This document shows, one piece after another, positions 12,601 to 23,236 of a DNA stretch of 64,000 nucleotides; within the stretch, counting starts at the first letter, position 1; every line of letters begins with the position of its first letter. This DNA comes from Arthrinium phaeospermum (Eukaryota; Ascomycota; Sordariomycetes; Amphisphaeriales; Apiosporaceae). The translations under genes and the position numbers were made by a program. The notes under the pieces are model-generated. The model searched no databases, was not told the origin of the DNA, and saw nothing but the letters and a program-made list of their open reading frames with translations. The stretch spans positions 124,001-188,000 of the forward strand of contig QYRS01000006.1 in the NCBI GenBank assembly GCA_006503535.1, in the 5' to 3' direction.

Positions 12601-13312
12601 CCCTTTCATGAAACCGTAACTAATGGCCTAACCCAACAGGCACACCGGCATCGACCCCAAGTACCAAGGCACCTGGAACCTCCACCGCGCCCTCGAGGCC
12701 ACGACGGCGCCCTCGACTTCTTCCTCCTGACCTCGTCCGTCTCCGGCACCGTCGGCACCGCCACCGAGAGCAACTACTGCGCCGCCGGCTTCCTCGACGC
12801 CTTCGCCCGGTACCGCCGGTCCCTCGGCCGGCCCTGCGTCTCGGTGGGGTCGGCATGATTTCGGAGGTGGGTTACCTGCACGAGAACCCCGAGATCGAGG
12901 CCTTGTTGTTACGCAAGGGGCATACAGCCCCAACGAGGACGAGTTCCTCCAGGTCGTCGACCTGGCGCTCGCGAGCGAGGCGGCCGGCCGGGTCGAGGAG
13001 GCGCATCTGCTTACTGGCCTGGAACCGGATGCGGCGTCAGCTTATTGCGCAGGGGTTCGATGTTACCACGCACGGCGTTCTCGTCGAGGCCCGCTCTCAT
13101 CCTGATGGCCTCGCTCAAGGCGGAGCAGGAGGCCGCCGACGCCGCCAACTCCCGTTCGCAGGGCGCCCACAGCTCGGCCGCCCAGGCCGCCGCGCCGTGG
13201 TTCAAAGACGTGCCGGCGGCGCTGGCGGCCGGCTTCGCGCCCGAGGCCGGCGCGCCGTCGATGCAGGACAGAAGAAGCTGGTTACTCTGCAGAGTTTGTG
13301 GAGGAGAAGTGA
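9694..13312 (+). pseudogene. highly reducing PKS, frameshifted C-terminal part (DH tail, MT remnant, ER, KR; ACP missing)
   Basis: Homology to the same PKS continues but hops between frames. In order: the DH tail (VHVRCEEMG, about 9722); a shrunken methyltransferase-like core (RMRVLEL at about 10132, then DGDA instead of a GxGxG motif); a linker; an ER domain (about 11200-12200) with the NADPH loop GSGGVGIAA near 11645; a KR with FVFLGRSGA (about 12340), VVRGDVSS (12427) and LTSSVSG (12727); and a final AEFVEEK followed by TGA at 13310-13312. Frame changes fall near 9690, 9880, 9990, 10215, 10435, 10588, 10968, 11110, 11638, 12230, 12295, 12405, 12700, 12848 and 12915. Many look like one or two bases lost from short C or G runs. 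GT-AG introns at 10315-10388 and 12569-12639 are still recognisable. The ACP helix core with its phosphopantetheine Ser is absent. As written, no functional megasynthase could be made. Confidence 0.82.
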
Positions 13313-13546
13313 CTCAGAGTGTGGCCAAATAGGAGTGATTGGCTCCCGATTTATTTATATTAACTGACTAAATATTGTGTTGGAGTGTTATAATTTTTGC
13401 TTAGATGTTAGATTTCCTTTACATAGACTGATAGACATTTCTTTTCCGTTCTCAATTGATCAAAGACCCCAACCTTAACTTCGTCATGGTTTCTGTCATT
13501 TCCGAACAACTTGATTCCCCCATTGAAGCCCAGTCTAAAAGAAACA
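13313..13546. other. convergent spacer between PKS and tyrosinase-like gene
   Basis: A short AT-richer spacer between two converging genes; nothing else seen. Confidence 0.4.
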
Positions 13547-14788
13547 CTAGACGTAAATGTAACAGAGCGGTCCCCCACCCAAGGTACTGAAAACTTCCTT
13601 AAGTGCCACGGCCGGAGCCAGTCCCATCGTCTCTAATAGGTCATCAATCGTGGCATTGCGGCTCGGTGGGTCGTTGTTCATAGTGATGGTACTATCGATG
13701 GTGGTGGCCAGTGTGGGATGAAGGGCCTGCCACATCCACCACACACGATCAACCATGGCGTCTATCATCGTTAGCTTAGTTACTCTTAATATCAAGTAAC
13801 GAGAAGCTACTGACGGTGAAGGAAGAAAGCCGGATCGTTGGGGGAGACACATCCGTCCCATCACCACCAGCACGAAATGCCCCGCGGCATGCATCCCAAG
13901 GTGGCCGTGGTGAAATAGGTGGCGGTCACGTAGTTTGAGGTCGCGGCGGATGCAGTGGGGTTGGGCACGAAGAGGTCCTTGACCGTCGGAACCCTCGAAC
14001 ACGCTCAGCAGGGGCCCGACGCTGACCTGCTGCCCGCGAAGGGGCCCTCCTTGATGCAGCCGCCGCCGCGGCCGGACGGAGGGGATCTGCAGGACGCCGC
14101 CCGGGGTGCCGGGGTGGTAGAAGAACTCGCCGTCGCCTCCGAGGCTGGTCGGGCTTCCGTCGAATACGGGGGACTTGGTTATGTCGTCGCGGTGGGTGAA
14201 CCATTCCAGTACTAGGCTTGAGTCAGTCTGACCTCTACCTGAGGTATTGCAGAATTGAAGGGAAGGAAGATGAGCCTACTGGTGCGTAACCGTGTAACCA
14301 CACTCGTCTCGCAGAACCGTCATATGCGTGAACAAAGTACCGGTGCCAGCCCAGAAAGTTGCCGGTATTGTGGATCGTGGTGGTCATGTTGACATGCACG
14401 GCCACGAAGTCGTCGTATCGGCTCTTGGTCGGCCACCCATACGTGTGAGCTTCGATGGGGAGTCGAACAGACACTGGACGGCTTCAACATAGCTCTTCCC
14501 ATAGGTACGCTCATGTGCTCCCTGGGGGATTGTAAGTGGCTGCGGCGGTCTGCGTTCCGAGGGTATTACTCACCAGTCTTGCCTGGTCTGGGCAGTACCG
14601 AGGGAACAGGTGGGGACTTGGCGACCACTGATCCGCTCAGTATCTTTCAGAGCTTGCATGCTCATGGCTTGCAACTTGGTCAACACATCGCTCGGATCTT
14701 GTCCCGTGGATGGCGGATTGGCATCAGGCAACGCCGATGAGTGCCACACGAGCGAAGCAATTGCGCCAATAACGAAGGATGACTTCAT
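13547..14788 (-). pseudogene. secreted tyrosinase-like copper protein, frameshifted
   Basis: The minus-strand N-terminus MKSSFVIGAIASLVWHSSALP is a good signal peptide. The CuA region reads SRYDDFVAVHVN then HNTGNFLGWHRYFVHAY, with the usual His ligands. The next block has YWDW-like and GDGEFFYHPGTPGG segments, then an NPxCxRRD-like CIRRDL and GMHAAGHF. The CuB region is PNDPAFFLH joined across an intron to HAMVDRVWWMWQ. These are hallmarks of fungal tyrosinases (o-phenol oxidation). However, the pieces lie in different frames, with shifts near 14490, 14440, 14330, 14095, 14000, 13930, 13895 and 13855, so no full protein is encoded as written. Introns near 14525-14575, 14220-14280 and 13757-13810 look normal. 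The C-terminus ends at TAG 13547. The gene converges on the PKS and may have been a tailoring oxidase. Decay and assembly errors cannot be told apart here. Confidence 0.75.
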
Positions 14789-15579
14789 CGTGGCACACGA
14801 TATGAGGCAAAGGGCCTGAGCAATGACTGGTGGTGTGACGAGAGTGCGCCTGTATCAGGTAAAAGGCAAGCGTGTGCTTTTCTTATAAGTCCAGGTTGCG
14901 ACTACTTCGCTTTGATTGATCCAAAACGCCAGGCCTGTAGCGGTGACCGACTGTGCTTACGTGAGACAAGTAGCGACAGCTAGAAACAGATCAGTATAGA
15001 CTTCAACCACCACAGGGTCACATTGAGGTAACGGTACAGTATAGTATGATGTAACGTTGTGACCCGGCCACCAGGCGAACGAGATGTCTTAAGTAGGAAA
15101 GACAGTGTCAGTGGACCGGGCCCCGCAAGTCGGCTCCACTGGTGCCGATGCCATTATACTGGCAAGGATCACAAGGGACTTATGAGGCCTAGACCAATGC
15201 AGCCAAGAGAGCCAAGGGCATTCGGCTTACATAGTAGTATGCAAAGCGGCTGGATCAGGGCAAAGGTCCGGGTATCCGCCCAGTCCGCCCTTTGTAGGAT
15301 GCTGCATTAGACTATTGCTTTTAGTCAGAAGGGACAAATGGTGACCGGGGTTGGCCAAATCGGCAATATACCATCATAAGCAGCATTTAATCTAGTCGTG
15401 AAATGTCCAACCCAGGCGTCCCCTCATGCAAACTGACGACAGACACCGAACGTAACCGTTTTCACATGGCTTCAAGCCTGCAGATTTGGCTCTGCGTGTT
15501 CGATAGCCCCGCTGTTCTTGTGGTATATTCCCCCTAAAACTACCCTGTCGCCTCCGTTCTCGCACTGTTGCAGAAAAGC
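14789..15579. other. intergenic, nothing recognised
   Basis: About 790 bp upstream of the tyrosinase-like gene and downstream of the 2EXR relic. An 83-codon frame (15059-15310, plus) has no recognisable similarity. Confidence 0.4.
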
Positions 15580-16950
15580 TTAGATTCCCATCAATAGATC
15601 TACCCTAGATCTATCTCTCCATGAAGCAAGCCGCACCCGATCCCACCCCCGCGCCGCCACCGCCGCCGCCGCCACGCAATCCGGCATGGCCGACGCCATG
15701 TACCCGTTGCTGTGGAAGAGCATCTCGGCAAAGTAGACATGGGGCGCCTGGTCGGCGACGCTCAAGATCCAGGCGCGCCGGTCGGCCGGCAGCTTGTCCG
15801 TGTTGATATACCCCGGCAGGAGCTCGGGACCGGCCCGCGGCGTCATGCGGTCTCGGGCGGCGACCCACATCTTCATCACGCGCCACAGCTCCCAGGGTCC
15901 GTCGTGGGGCGTGGCCGGCGACCACAGATCGGCGAGGCCGTGGTCGTGGCAGTGGCGGCGATGATGAGGGTTACGATGAGAAGAAAATCGCGTTTGCTTT
16001 TGTGTTGGCGGTTGCCAAAGATGGGGTGATTTTTCGCTGCTGCTGCTGCTGCTGCTGTTAAGACTACCGTCCCCGTCCCCGTCCCCGTCCCCGTCGCTGC
16101 CGCAGCGACAGGTGCACGGCGCCGTCCGTTGCGCCTGGCCTTCTTGTACGGCGCGGATGTGCGCCGGGTCGGAGAGGAGACGGATCCGAGCGCCGGTCTC
16201 CCACAGCGCATATCCGTGCATGGGTCGATAGCTATAAAGCGGTGGTCTTGGCGCTGCGGGCCGCTCTTCTCCCTCCGCCCCCGTCCGCTTTGGTCCTGGT
16301 CCCGGTCCCCCGAGGGCACGATGTTGAAGCAGGCGCGCACGACGCCACGGTCCGCGCGTTGGGGAAGCTGGCGAGATTGCGGTCGATGTGGTTCTGCATC
16401 AGCGCCTCGGCGTGGAACAGGTGGGCCATGCGCCGGTAGAAGCAGTCGCTCTGGACCAGCAGGTGGCGCGCGTCCAGGAGCAGGGCGCCCAGCCCGTCCC
16501 GGACATGGCGGATGTTCTCGGTGTCACATGAGGGCCAGCAGGACGCGGTCGCGCGCGGGCGAGAACCAGGTCCAGGTCTTGGGCCTCTGGTGGAGGCGGC
16601 GAGGGTACTGCAAAACGGCACCGGCGCGTCGAAGAGGGCGTAGGCCCGGCCGTGGCGCAGGGCGAGGGCGCGGGACTCGCCGCACACCCAGGCGATGGCG
16701 GGAGGAGGCAGGGCGTGGACGTAGTAGCGCGCGCTGATGACGAGGACGCGGTCGGTGGGGAGCGCGAACTCCAGATCATGTTTCGGATCTCGCCCGGGAG
16801 CTGCATCAGGTTGAAGGGCGTGTTTCCTCCATCCGTGTTCCCCGTCGCCCAGTGCGGTTGGGTTGTACTGTTGCTGTTCGATGCCGTCTTGCTGGGCGGG
16901 GTCGTGGTGGCGGTCCGGTCGCATGACCTACGGTATACTAGCTCACGCAT
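15580..16950 (-). pseudogene. 2EXR domain protein, frameshifted
   Basis: The 2EXR signature is clear: FNLMQLPGEIRNMIW (about 16810-16765), then in another frame FALPTDRVLVISARYYVHAL and AIAWVCGESRALALRHGRAY (about 16765-16640), then DTENIRHVRDGLGALLLDAR and RRMAHLFHAEALMQNHIDRN. 2EXR proteins are abundant in filamentous ascomycetes and their molecular role is unknown. The frame breaks near 16768, 16600, 16545, 16365 and 16225; the first break looks like one base lost after ATCTGG. The last 213 codons (16221-15580) are open and include a GD repeat from CCGTC units (about 16068-16100) and a serine run from CTG repeats (16037-16058). The start is uncertain (16977 or 16950). Either a decayed copy or a gene hit by base-calling errors. 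Confidence 0.65.
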
Positions 16951-17108
16951 CGTGGTTAGCAGACGAAGGGTAGGCAAAGGAGAAATAAATTTAGTTGGGT
17001 GTCAGAACTCGCAACAAGTTTCTCTCTGGATAAGCGCAATTTAATAAGACCTGCCCCAACTGTAAGTACTGGATATCAAGGTTTGCTGAAGCGGTGGTTC
17101 ATGGCGAA

Positions 17109-17396
17109 AAGATACTTTGGAAATTGAGCGGTTGGGACGATGAGATCCACAAACGTGTAACCGGCCAAGTGAGATGAGATGGTATGAGAACGCATGCAAG
17201 TGGGCAAGATGTGATGAATACCCAAAAACTACTGTTCTGTAGAAGGGCACCTTAAGATACTGTGAAATTGGGCTGTTGGGGCGAATGAGTTCTACAGATA
17301 TGTAGCAGGTCAAGGAATTAGATGGCACGAGAAGGAAAAGCAGGTAGATATGAATGGATCGAATTTAATAACAGTACCGGCTTGTAGAATGGTACC
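17109..17396. repeat. diverged tandem repeat, two copies of about 145 bp
   Basis: Two blocks align along their length: copy A begins AAGATACTTTGGAAATTGAG (17109), copy B AAGATACTGTGAAATTGGG (17254). Both continue with similar GGTTGGG/TGTTGGG, GATGAGAT/GAATGAG and CTGTAGAA/TTGTAGAA segments. An AATTTAATAA motif at 17038 and again at 17361 hints at a further partial unit. Identity is roughly two thirds by eye. The unit matches no element I know; it may be a decayed transposon part. Confidence 0.5.
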
Positions 17397-17463
17397 AGAA
17401 GCAGGCAGTCAAAAGCAAGTCAACACAATGGTTGGCAAAACAAAATGGCAATAAGAAGAGGCG

Positions 17464-17553
17464 GGCCCGAGTCAGACTCGAACCGTCACCTCCCGGAATT
17501 TGAGCGTAGATGACTACTTCCTGACGACTACTTTTACCACTCGGCAATTGGCC
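17464..17553 (-). tRNA. tRNA-like sequence, probably a relic
   Basis: The minus strand has an A-box-like TTGCCGAGTGG and a good B-box GGTTCGAGTC about 60 nt later, preceded by GCTCAAATTCC, which recalls a class II (Leu CAA) tRNA. The acceptor ends do not pair well (only the outer bases match) and the T stem has mismatches. I therefore call it a tRNA pseudogene or tRNA-derived element, not a working tRNA. Confidence 0.3.
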
Positions 17554-18079
17554 TCATCTGTGGGAACGTCTGATGGGAGATTAGGCGCTGTTGTGCATTA
17601 TGACCGTAAGGCAGCAGCTGTGTTTAGCAGGTCAGGCGGGAATGGTGGCATTGTTGTCAGGCGAACAAGCCTAACTGGAAGGGGGGGCGTTGGCAGGGTG
17701 GGGACGGGGACAATCACATATGCTTCACCTTGCGGTCACTGTTGATAGGTAGCTAGCTAGCCTCTCAAGCACCTGTGCCGTGTAGCCTTACCAGCCAGTC
17801 CTTGTTCGCACGACCAAATCGACATCATGCTCTTGACAGGGCTGTCTTCAGCTTAGTGCCATACTGATAGAGGTACAGGGTTATGATTTCTGCATACCTC
17901 ATTGGCTTTTCAGCTTTTCTCCGTATGGAGGTGCCGATTTCAAACCCATTGGCCTTACCAACTGGTAAAAGCAACAAGAGGTGCTTACGTCAAGACCTCA
18001 TCGCAACAGTTGTAGTAGGAAATACCATTATATTAAAAGTGATTTACTAGAGAACATCACCTGTATGACAGATACTTAA

Positions 18080-20259
18080 TTATGATTTCTTATCCCCGAA
18101 CCCCCCTGCCGCACACTTATTCCCCTTGAAAGCCGCCCCTGCGGCCGCCCGCCAAATGGCCTCGGGACTCCGGATCATATCCTCGGTCCAAAACAGCCGA
18201 CAGTCCGAGTACTCGTCGACGTACTGCGCGGGCGTGCCGTCCTGCCGGTGGTCTGGCAGTATACTGTCCCGAAAGTTGACGGCGCCCCCGCCCGAGCGAT
18301 TAATGACATAGTCGGTGAAGCGCCCCAGCTCGTTGGCGATTTCCGTCTTGTTAATTTGGGGATCCGTCACCTCCCCCAGCTTGCGCGTGGCCCTGCCCAC
18401 GAAGCCCTGGATGGCCTGAAAGCTGGTCACCTGCGTCCCCTTGACGCCGCCCACGCCCTGGATGAGCTGGCCGGGCTGCGGGCGCCCCCCGAACGAGACG
18501 GTCTTGACGCCGGCGTCGTGGATCATGCACTGGGAGAAGATGGTGCAGGACGAGGAGCAATAGCCGTCGTACAGCAGCACGATGTCGTCGGGCCCGCCGA
18601 AGGGGCGGGTGAAGTTGGTGCGGTCGCCGTAGCCCGTCACGTTCATGCCGAAGCCGAAGTAGGCGCTGCTGGTGTCGACCCAGTTGCCCAGGTCCCAGAC
18701 CGACAGGTTGGTGAACTTGTCGCCGTGGAACGCGTGGGGCGCGTACTGCTGCGCGTACGACTCGAAGTGCCGCACGGACTGGTCCAGGTCGTAGCCGTAG
18801 TTGAGCGGCGTCTGGCACAGCAGCACGAGGTCCTCGTCCACGTCGTCCTCGGCCAGGACCGGGTCGAAGTCGGCGCAGACGGCCGACGCCACCTGCGCCA
18901 CCGCCTCGAGCCCGGGCGACAGGCGCAGGCGCATGGTGACGTCTTGGACAATGTCGGGGAAGAGCTGCCGGAACATGTCGTAGGCCAGGAAGGTGAAGCC
19001 GCCCTCGTTGACCTGCAGGTCGACCACCAGCTTCTTCTTGCCCGCCTGCACGGCCGCGGCGTAGAAGTCTTGCACCACCTTTTGCGCATCGAACGCGATC
19101 GGAGAGAAGGAGGTGAGGACCAGCACGGCGACGTCTTCGTACCCCTCGTCCTTGAGGAAGTAGCCCGAGGTGCTGTTGTCCATGGACACGAACTCGGCCT
19201 CGGGATAGCCCGGCCAGGCCTGTTTGCCGTCCCTCTTGGTGACAATAGTGCCCCTGGTCGATCTGACGTCCTCGGGCGCGCTTTCTTCTGCATCGGGAGC
19301 TGGAGATTTCTTGGTACCGGGCAGGGCGAAGGGGCAAAGCTTTTGGGCAAAGGAAGAGGCATCAACAACGCCCGTCCAGTTGCCAGCAAGCTCGGCTCGA
19401 TTACGCATCTCCACAACCGAGCCGTTCTGGAACGTCAGAGTCGTGGTCTCGCCAGGGTAGACAAATCTACAAGCCCGAACCGTTAGCCATGCCCTTTTTC
19501 ATAGAGAGGGGAAAGGCGACACTCACTTTGGGCGGCCACCACTGTGATAATTACCCCGGGTTTGGAATGTGGCCTCCTGTGCGACGGAGTAGAACATCAT
19601 GTTGTAATTGGCATCGCGGTCCTGGTTCTCGCCGACCTGGTTGACCCAGTCCTCGATGTAGGCGACAGCGTCCCGGCCGTTGATCTTGGTGACGACGGAG
19701 GCATCCGACGAGTTGGACACGACGTCCTCGTACACCTTGATGACGGGCAGCTCGAGGCCGTCTCTGCTCACCGACACGAGGGCCACCCCGCGCTGCCAGT
19801 GGACCGTGTCCAGCAGATCGGGGTACAGATACATGTGGCCATCGTGCCCGGGCCCGATGGCCCGGAGGAAGAGGTCGCTTTGCCACGCGTACTCGGTCTC
19901 GTACGCGTCGGACGCGATCTTGGCCCGGATGTCGGCCACCTCGGCCCACAGGTCATACGCCGGATAGAAGTAGCCCTCCGGCGGGTTCTTCTTGTAGGCC
20001 AGGTCCGTCTGCCACTCGAGATAGGGGACAAGCTCATCGATGAACTTGAGGGCAGAGTCTTGATGATGGGCACCGAAGTCAGGCACTCGTGGGCGAGCGC
20101 AGCGTCGACTATGGGCTTTCCGGCGGCAGAAGCGCTGTTATGGGCAGCCCACAGCTCTCCCACGCGGCCACAAGGATGAGCCTGCGCTGAGGCCGCGGCG
20201 GCAGCGCTGAAGGCGACCGCGGCCAGCAGGGCTGTACGGGCGTTGACGGAAGAGGACAT
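18080..20259 (-). CDS. secreted peptidase S41 (CPAF-like) family protein, one apparent frameshift
   Basis: Two exons (20259-19527, 19466-18080) separated by a 60-bp GT-AG intron would give about 706 aa. MSSSVNARTALLAAVAFSAA is a signal peptide, followed by HPCGRVGELW. The body matches fungal S41/CPAF-like proteins: PYLEWQTDLAYKKNPPEGYF, KINGRDAVAYIEDW (PDZ-like part), GYFLKDEGYEDVAVLVLTSF, LVVDLQVNEGG (S41 core), and DDIVLLYDGYCSSSCTIFSQ, where the Ser of the SSSC segment is the likely nucleophile position. The frame changes once, near 20055 (after ECLTSVP; the continuation KFIDELVPYL is in another frame), equivalent to one missing base; the exon sum is also one short of a multiple of three. 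This may be a sequencing error rather than decay, since the remaining 620 codons are clean. Function of this fungal subgroup is poorly known. Confidence 0.78.
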
Positions 20260-20928
20260 CGTTTGCTGGATGAAGTGCGATGGTCCAACTTCTTTCTCCC
20301 GACGATGGTTGGGGATTGCCTTATAGTCGGGCGTGGCCCCGCCTCCTTTTGAATAACGGGCAATAAACTCCATAGTACCGCCCGGAGGTCGGCACCTACG
20401 GTGTCTGTACTTTCTTTCACTACCACCCTCCCAGAAGGCGGTGGGGTGGGCTAGAGGCTGTGCATGGATAAACCCACCTTCCTCTTTTTCTTGCCCCTCT
20501 CGGTCTTATCTTCTAGCTTGTGAAAAGTGTACCCAAGGTATTACACGCGGGCTGAGCCTCTACGTAGGGTTGGAATGATGTCCTGTATAAAAACATACAT
20601 AGTATAGCACCAACATGTGCCTTTCCGGGCTATATACCCGCTTTGTATAGTGTGTGCCGATTGATATACAAGCACTTGCCAAGATTTCACGTGCAGACAC
20701 GAACGCTTGCCAAGACTTATTAGTGCCGACTTGGCCGACCAATGCTACCCCTATCGCGATGCGCATTCTGAGAGACCGAGGTGCGGTGCCGTATAAGCGC
20801 GATGAGAGACCTCTCATTGCTGATAGGCGATGCATCGTTAGGGGTATAACAACAGCACCCTTTGCCGCCATTCGTGATAGATGCATACCTCAGCGCTCCC
20901 GGCCCTGGCATCTTCTCTCCCGTCGAAA
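20260..20928. promoter_or_regulatory. divergent promoter of S41-type and M43 protease genes
   Basis: A 670-bp spacer between two secreted-protein genes that read apart. TATA-like stretches (GTATATAAA-type near 20580-20650) occur, but no specific operator can be named. Shared regulation is possible. Confidence 0.35.
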
Positions 20929-21966
20929 ATGCAGCTCACAACAACCATAGGCGCCGCTCTTGCGGCCACTGGCGCCGTCGCCGACGGTATAGTCCGATGT
21001 GGTGCTCCTGAGCCTTCTCCACGGCATCTCGCGGCAGCCAAGATGCTCGCCGCGGAAGAGGCGAGGGCTGCTTCCAAGTTCGTCCTCCTCCAAGCTCCGG
21101 AGGTTATCAACATCACCGTTCACTGGCACACCGTTGCCTATAACGAAACCCTAGAAGGTGGTTACACCAACGTGAGTTTTTCTTCTTTCGTTCGTTTTTT
21201 CTTCTTCTTTTGTTCTTTTCTTGTTCTTTTTTCGTTCTTTCTCTTTCTTTCTCTATCGTAACGCGAGAGATTTAACTAATATGGTTGCTCAGGCTTCGAC
21301 GATTGATGAACAGATGGACATCCTGAACCGCGTCTTCCCCCAGTACGGCTTCGCCTTCAGCCTGGCCAGCTCGGACTGGACGGTCAACGCGAGCTGGGCC
21401 GGCCTCGAAGAATACGCCCAAGCCATCGAGATGAAACAGGTCCTGCGCCAGGGCTCCTACGCCGACCTGAACCTGTACACCCTGGCCCTGCCGGAGGGCC
21501 TCCTGGGCATCTCGGCGCCGCCCGAGGCCAACGTGACGGCGGGCTCCGAGCTCTTCACCTGGGACGGCGTCATCATCACGTCCAACAGCCTGCCCGGCGC
21601 CGGCCTGGCCCACTACGACCGCGGCTACACGGCCGTCCACGAGATCGGCCACTGGCTCGGCCTCTTCCACACCTTCCAGGGCGGCTGCGACGGCGACGGC
21701 GACCTCATCGACGACACCCCGGCCGAGGCCAGTCCGGCCTCGGGTTGCCCTGTGGGCCGTGACACGTATGTTATGAGCGTTCATTGCGTCCCTCCCTCCT
21801 GGATCCCAACTGACTTATTGATAGATGCCCGAGCCCTGGCGAGGATCCCATCCATAACTACATGGACTACAGCTACGATTCTTGCTTCACCGAGTTTACC
21901 CCAGGTCAGGCTACTCGTATGCGCAGCAGCTACAACAAGTTCCGTACCGGCCATAAGACCGTATAG
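20929..21966 (+). CDS. secreted M43 family metalloprotease (pappalysin/cytophagalysin type)
   Basis: Three exons (20929-21171, 21293-21765, 21825-21966) sum to 858 nt, giving 285 aa. The ATG at 20929 starts a signal peptide, [20 protein letters not shown]; an upstream in-frame ATG would bury it. The zinc motif [11 protein letters not shown] (HExxHxxGxxH) lies about residue 200-210 and the Met-turn region [10 protein letters not shown] follows after the second intron; these define M43B extracellular proteases such as fungal MEP1-like enzymes. Several Cys residues ([17 protein letters not shown]) fit the family's disulfides. The C-terminus [17 protein letters not shown] is also typical. The first intron has a long pyrimidine tract. 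Likely role: extracellular protein degradation. Intact. Confidence 0.9.
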
Positions 21967-23236
21967 GAAGCATACTTACCCACCTGCGGTACATGTCTAT
22001 CCACCTAACACATCTCCTCTTGTAGCACTGCCAACTATATTAGATAAAACGGCTATAATAGATATTAATGCATTAAGTTATAAATAAGCTGGTAGCCGTA
22101 CGATATGTACACGTGATACCCCTATTTGATAGTATAGGTAGTAAAATCCATGCCCAGAGAAACGTCTTCCTCGTCGAAATCGAATTCTCACATACATTGG
22201 ACTCGTCACCCGGACAGCGATGCGACCTCTTACGTCCTCCCCGACAAAACGAATGCCCAGCCTGAGGGTAAACTGCCCAGTAGGGACATTAACAAAACAC
22301 CGGACTAACCAACCAGCCAGCTAAGCTTTCCCCGACAGCTGGTAATAAATACCACAATGGCAAAAGGAGTAACAACCGGGTAAGCATTACTACTGACTAT
22401 TCCATTCGAGTGCTTGAAGCACCAGTAACTATGTCACTTTTGACCTGCCAGTAGCCCGCACCACACCCACGTTGGCCCTGCTGGCAACATGACGTGCCAG
22501 AGCCGGGTCGGCTGCTTGTCGGTCTCCTAAGCTGTAGCCATTCAGTACTGCATGAATAAAGCGGTGTTGTATTCGAGTTGGCAGGATGGTGGGCCTTCAT
22601 GGGTTGAGGATCAGGGGGAGATACCGCAAGCACTGGCTTACGCCCACGAGGTTGGGTGGTAACCAAGACCGGTAGCCCATTGCCGATGAGAGGCCCCTCC
22701 TCGGTAATGAACTTCAATCGAGGCACCAGCATACTAAAACTTGACATGAGACAGCGTCACATCAATGGTCACATGAGCAATTAGGTGCCTCGTCAGACAC
22801 AGCACTAGCATGATTCTTCAAGGGCCACACATCCTCAGGTACATGTAGAAGGAGCATCGTCACAGAGGGAAAGAGATGCAGGAGTAGAAGATGGAGAGGT
22901 CATATAAGTCAATAATTCGTGTCCGCAGACTCGGCTAGCCTGCCCGGTAAGTAGGTAGGTGCTATACAAAATGTGTACATGAGTGGAGACTAATGAAGGT
23001 TGGCCTCTCGGCCTCCAAAACGTCCCCTAGTAAAGTACCGACCCGTCCGTCGTGTCGTCACAATTTTCCAGATATCCTGTGTGTTTCTACGTCTTTTGAA
23101 TCGCCTTTGCCCATCTTGGAAAAGAAAAAAAGATGGGACTTTCGAAGCCCAAAGGCCCGATATACACCCCGCCAACGCCATGCTGAGAGAAAAATTCGAA
23201 GCGGTAATAAGACATTGTTCGTACAAACAGCGGCCC
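21967..23236. other. intergenic, nothing recognised
   Basis: About 1.27 kb between the 3' ends of the M43 gene and the PRELI-domain gene. Open frames such as 22397-22747 (minus) show no known motif and no codon pattern like the neighbours. Confidence 0.4.

Larger units (their letters stand above)
16978..18079. other. gene-free stretch with repeats and tRNA-like relic
   Basis: About 1.1 kb between the 2EXR relic and the S41-type gene. It contains the degenerate tandem repeat and the tRNA-like sequence listed separately; no protein-coding gene is supported. Confidence 0.5.

Noticed and set aside
18248..19486. 412-codon plus-strand frame over the S41-type gene
   Set aside because: It is the antisense of the conserved S41-type coding sequence; composition is Val/Gly/Arg-rich and lacks motifs.
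20055..20090. Tiny intron to explain the S41 frame change
   Set aside because: No GT-AG pair leaves the conserved residues intact; a one-base loss fits better.
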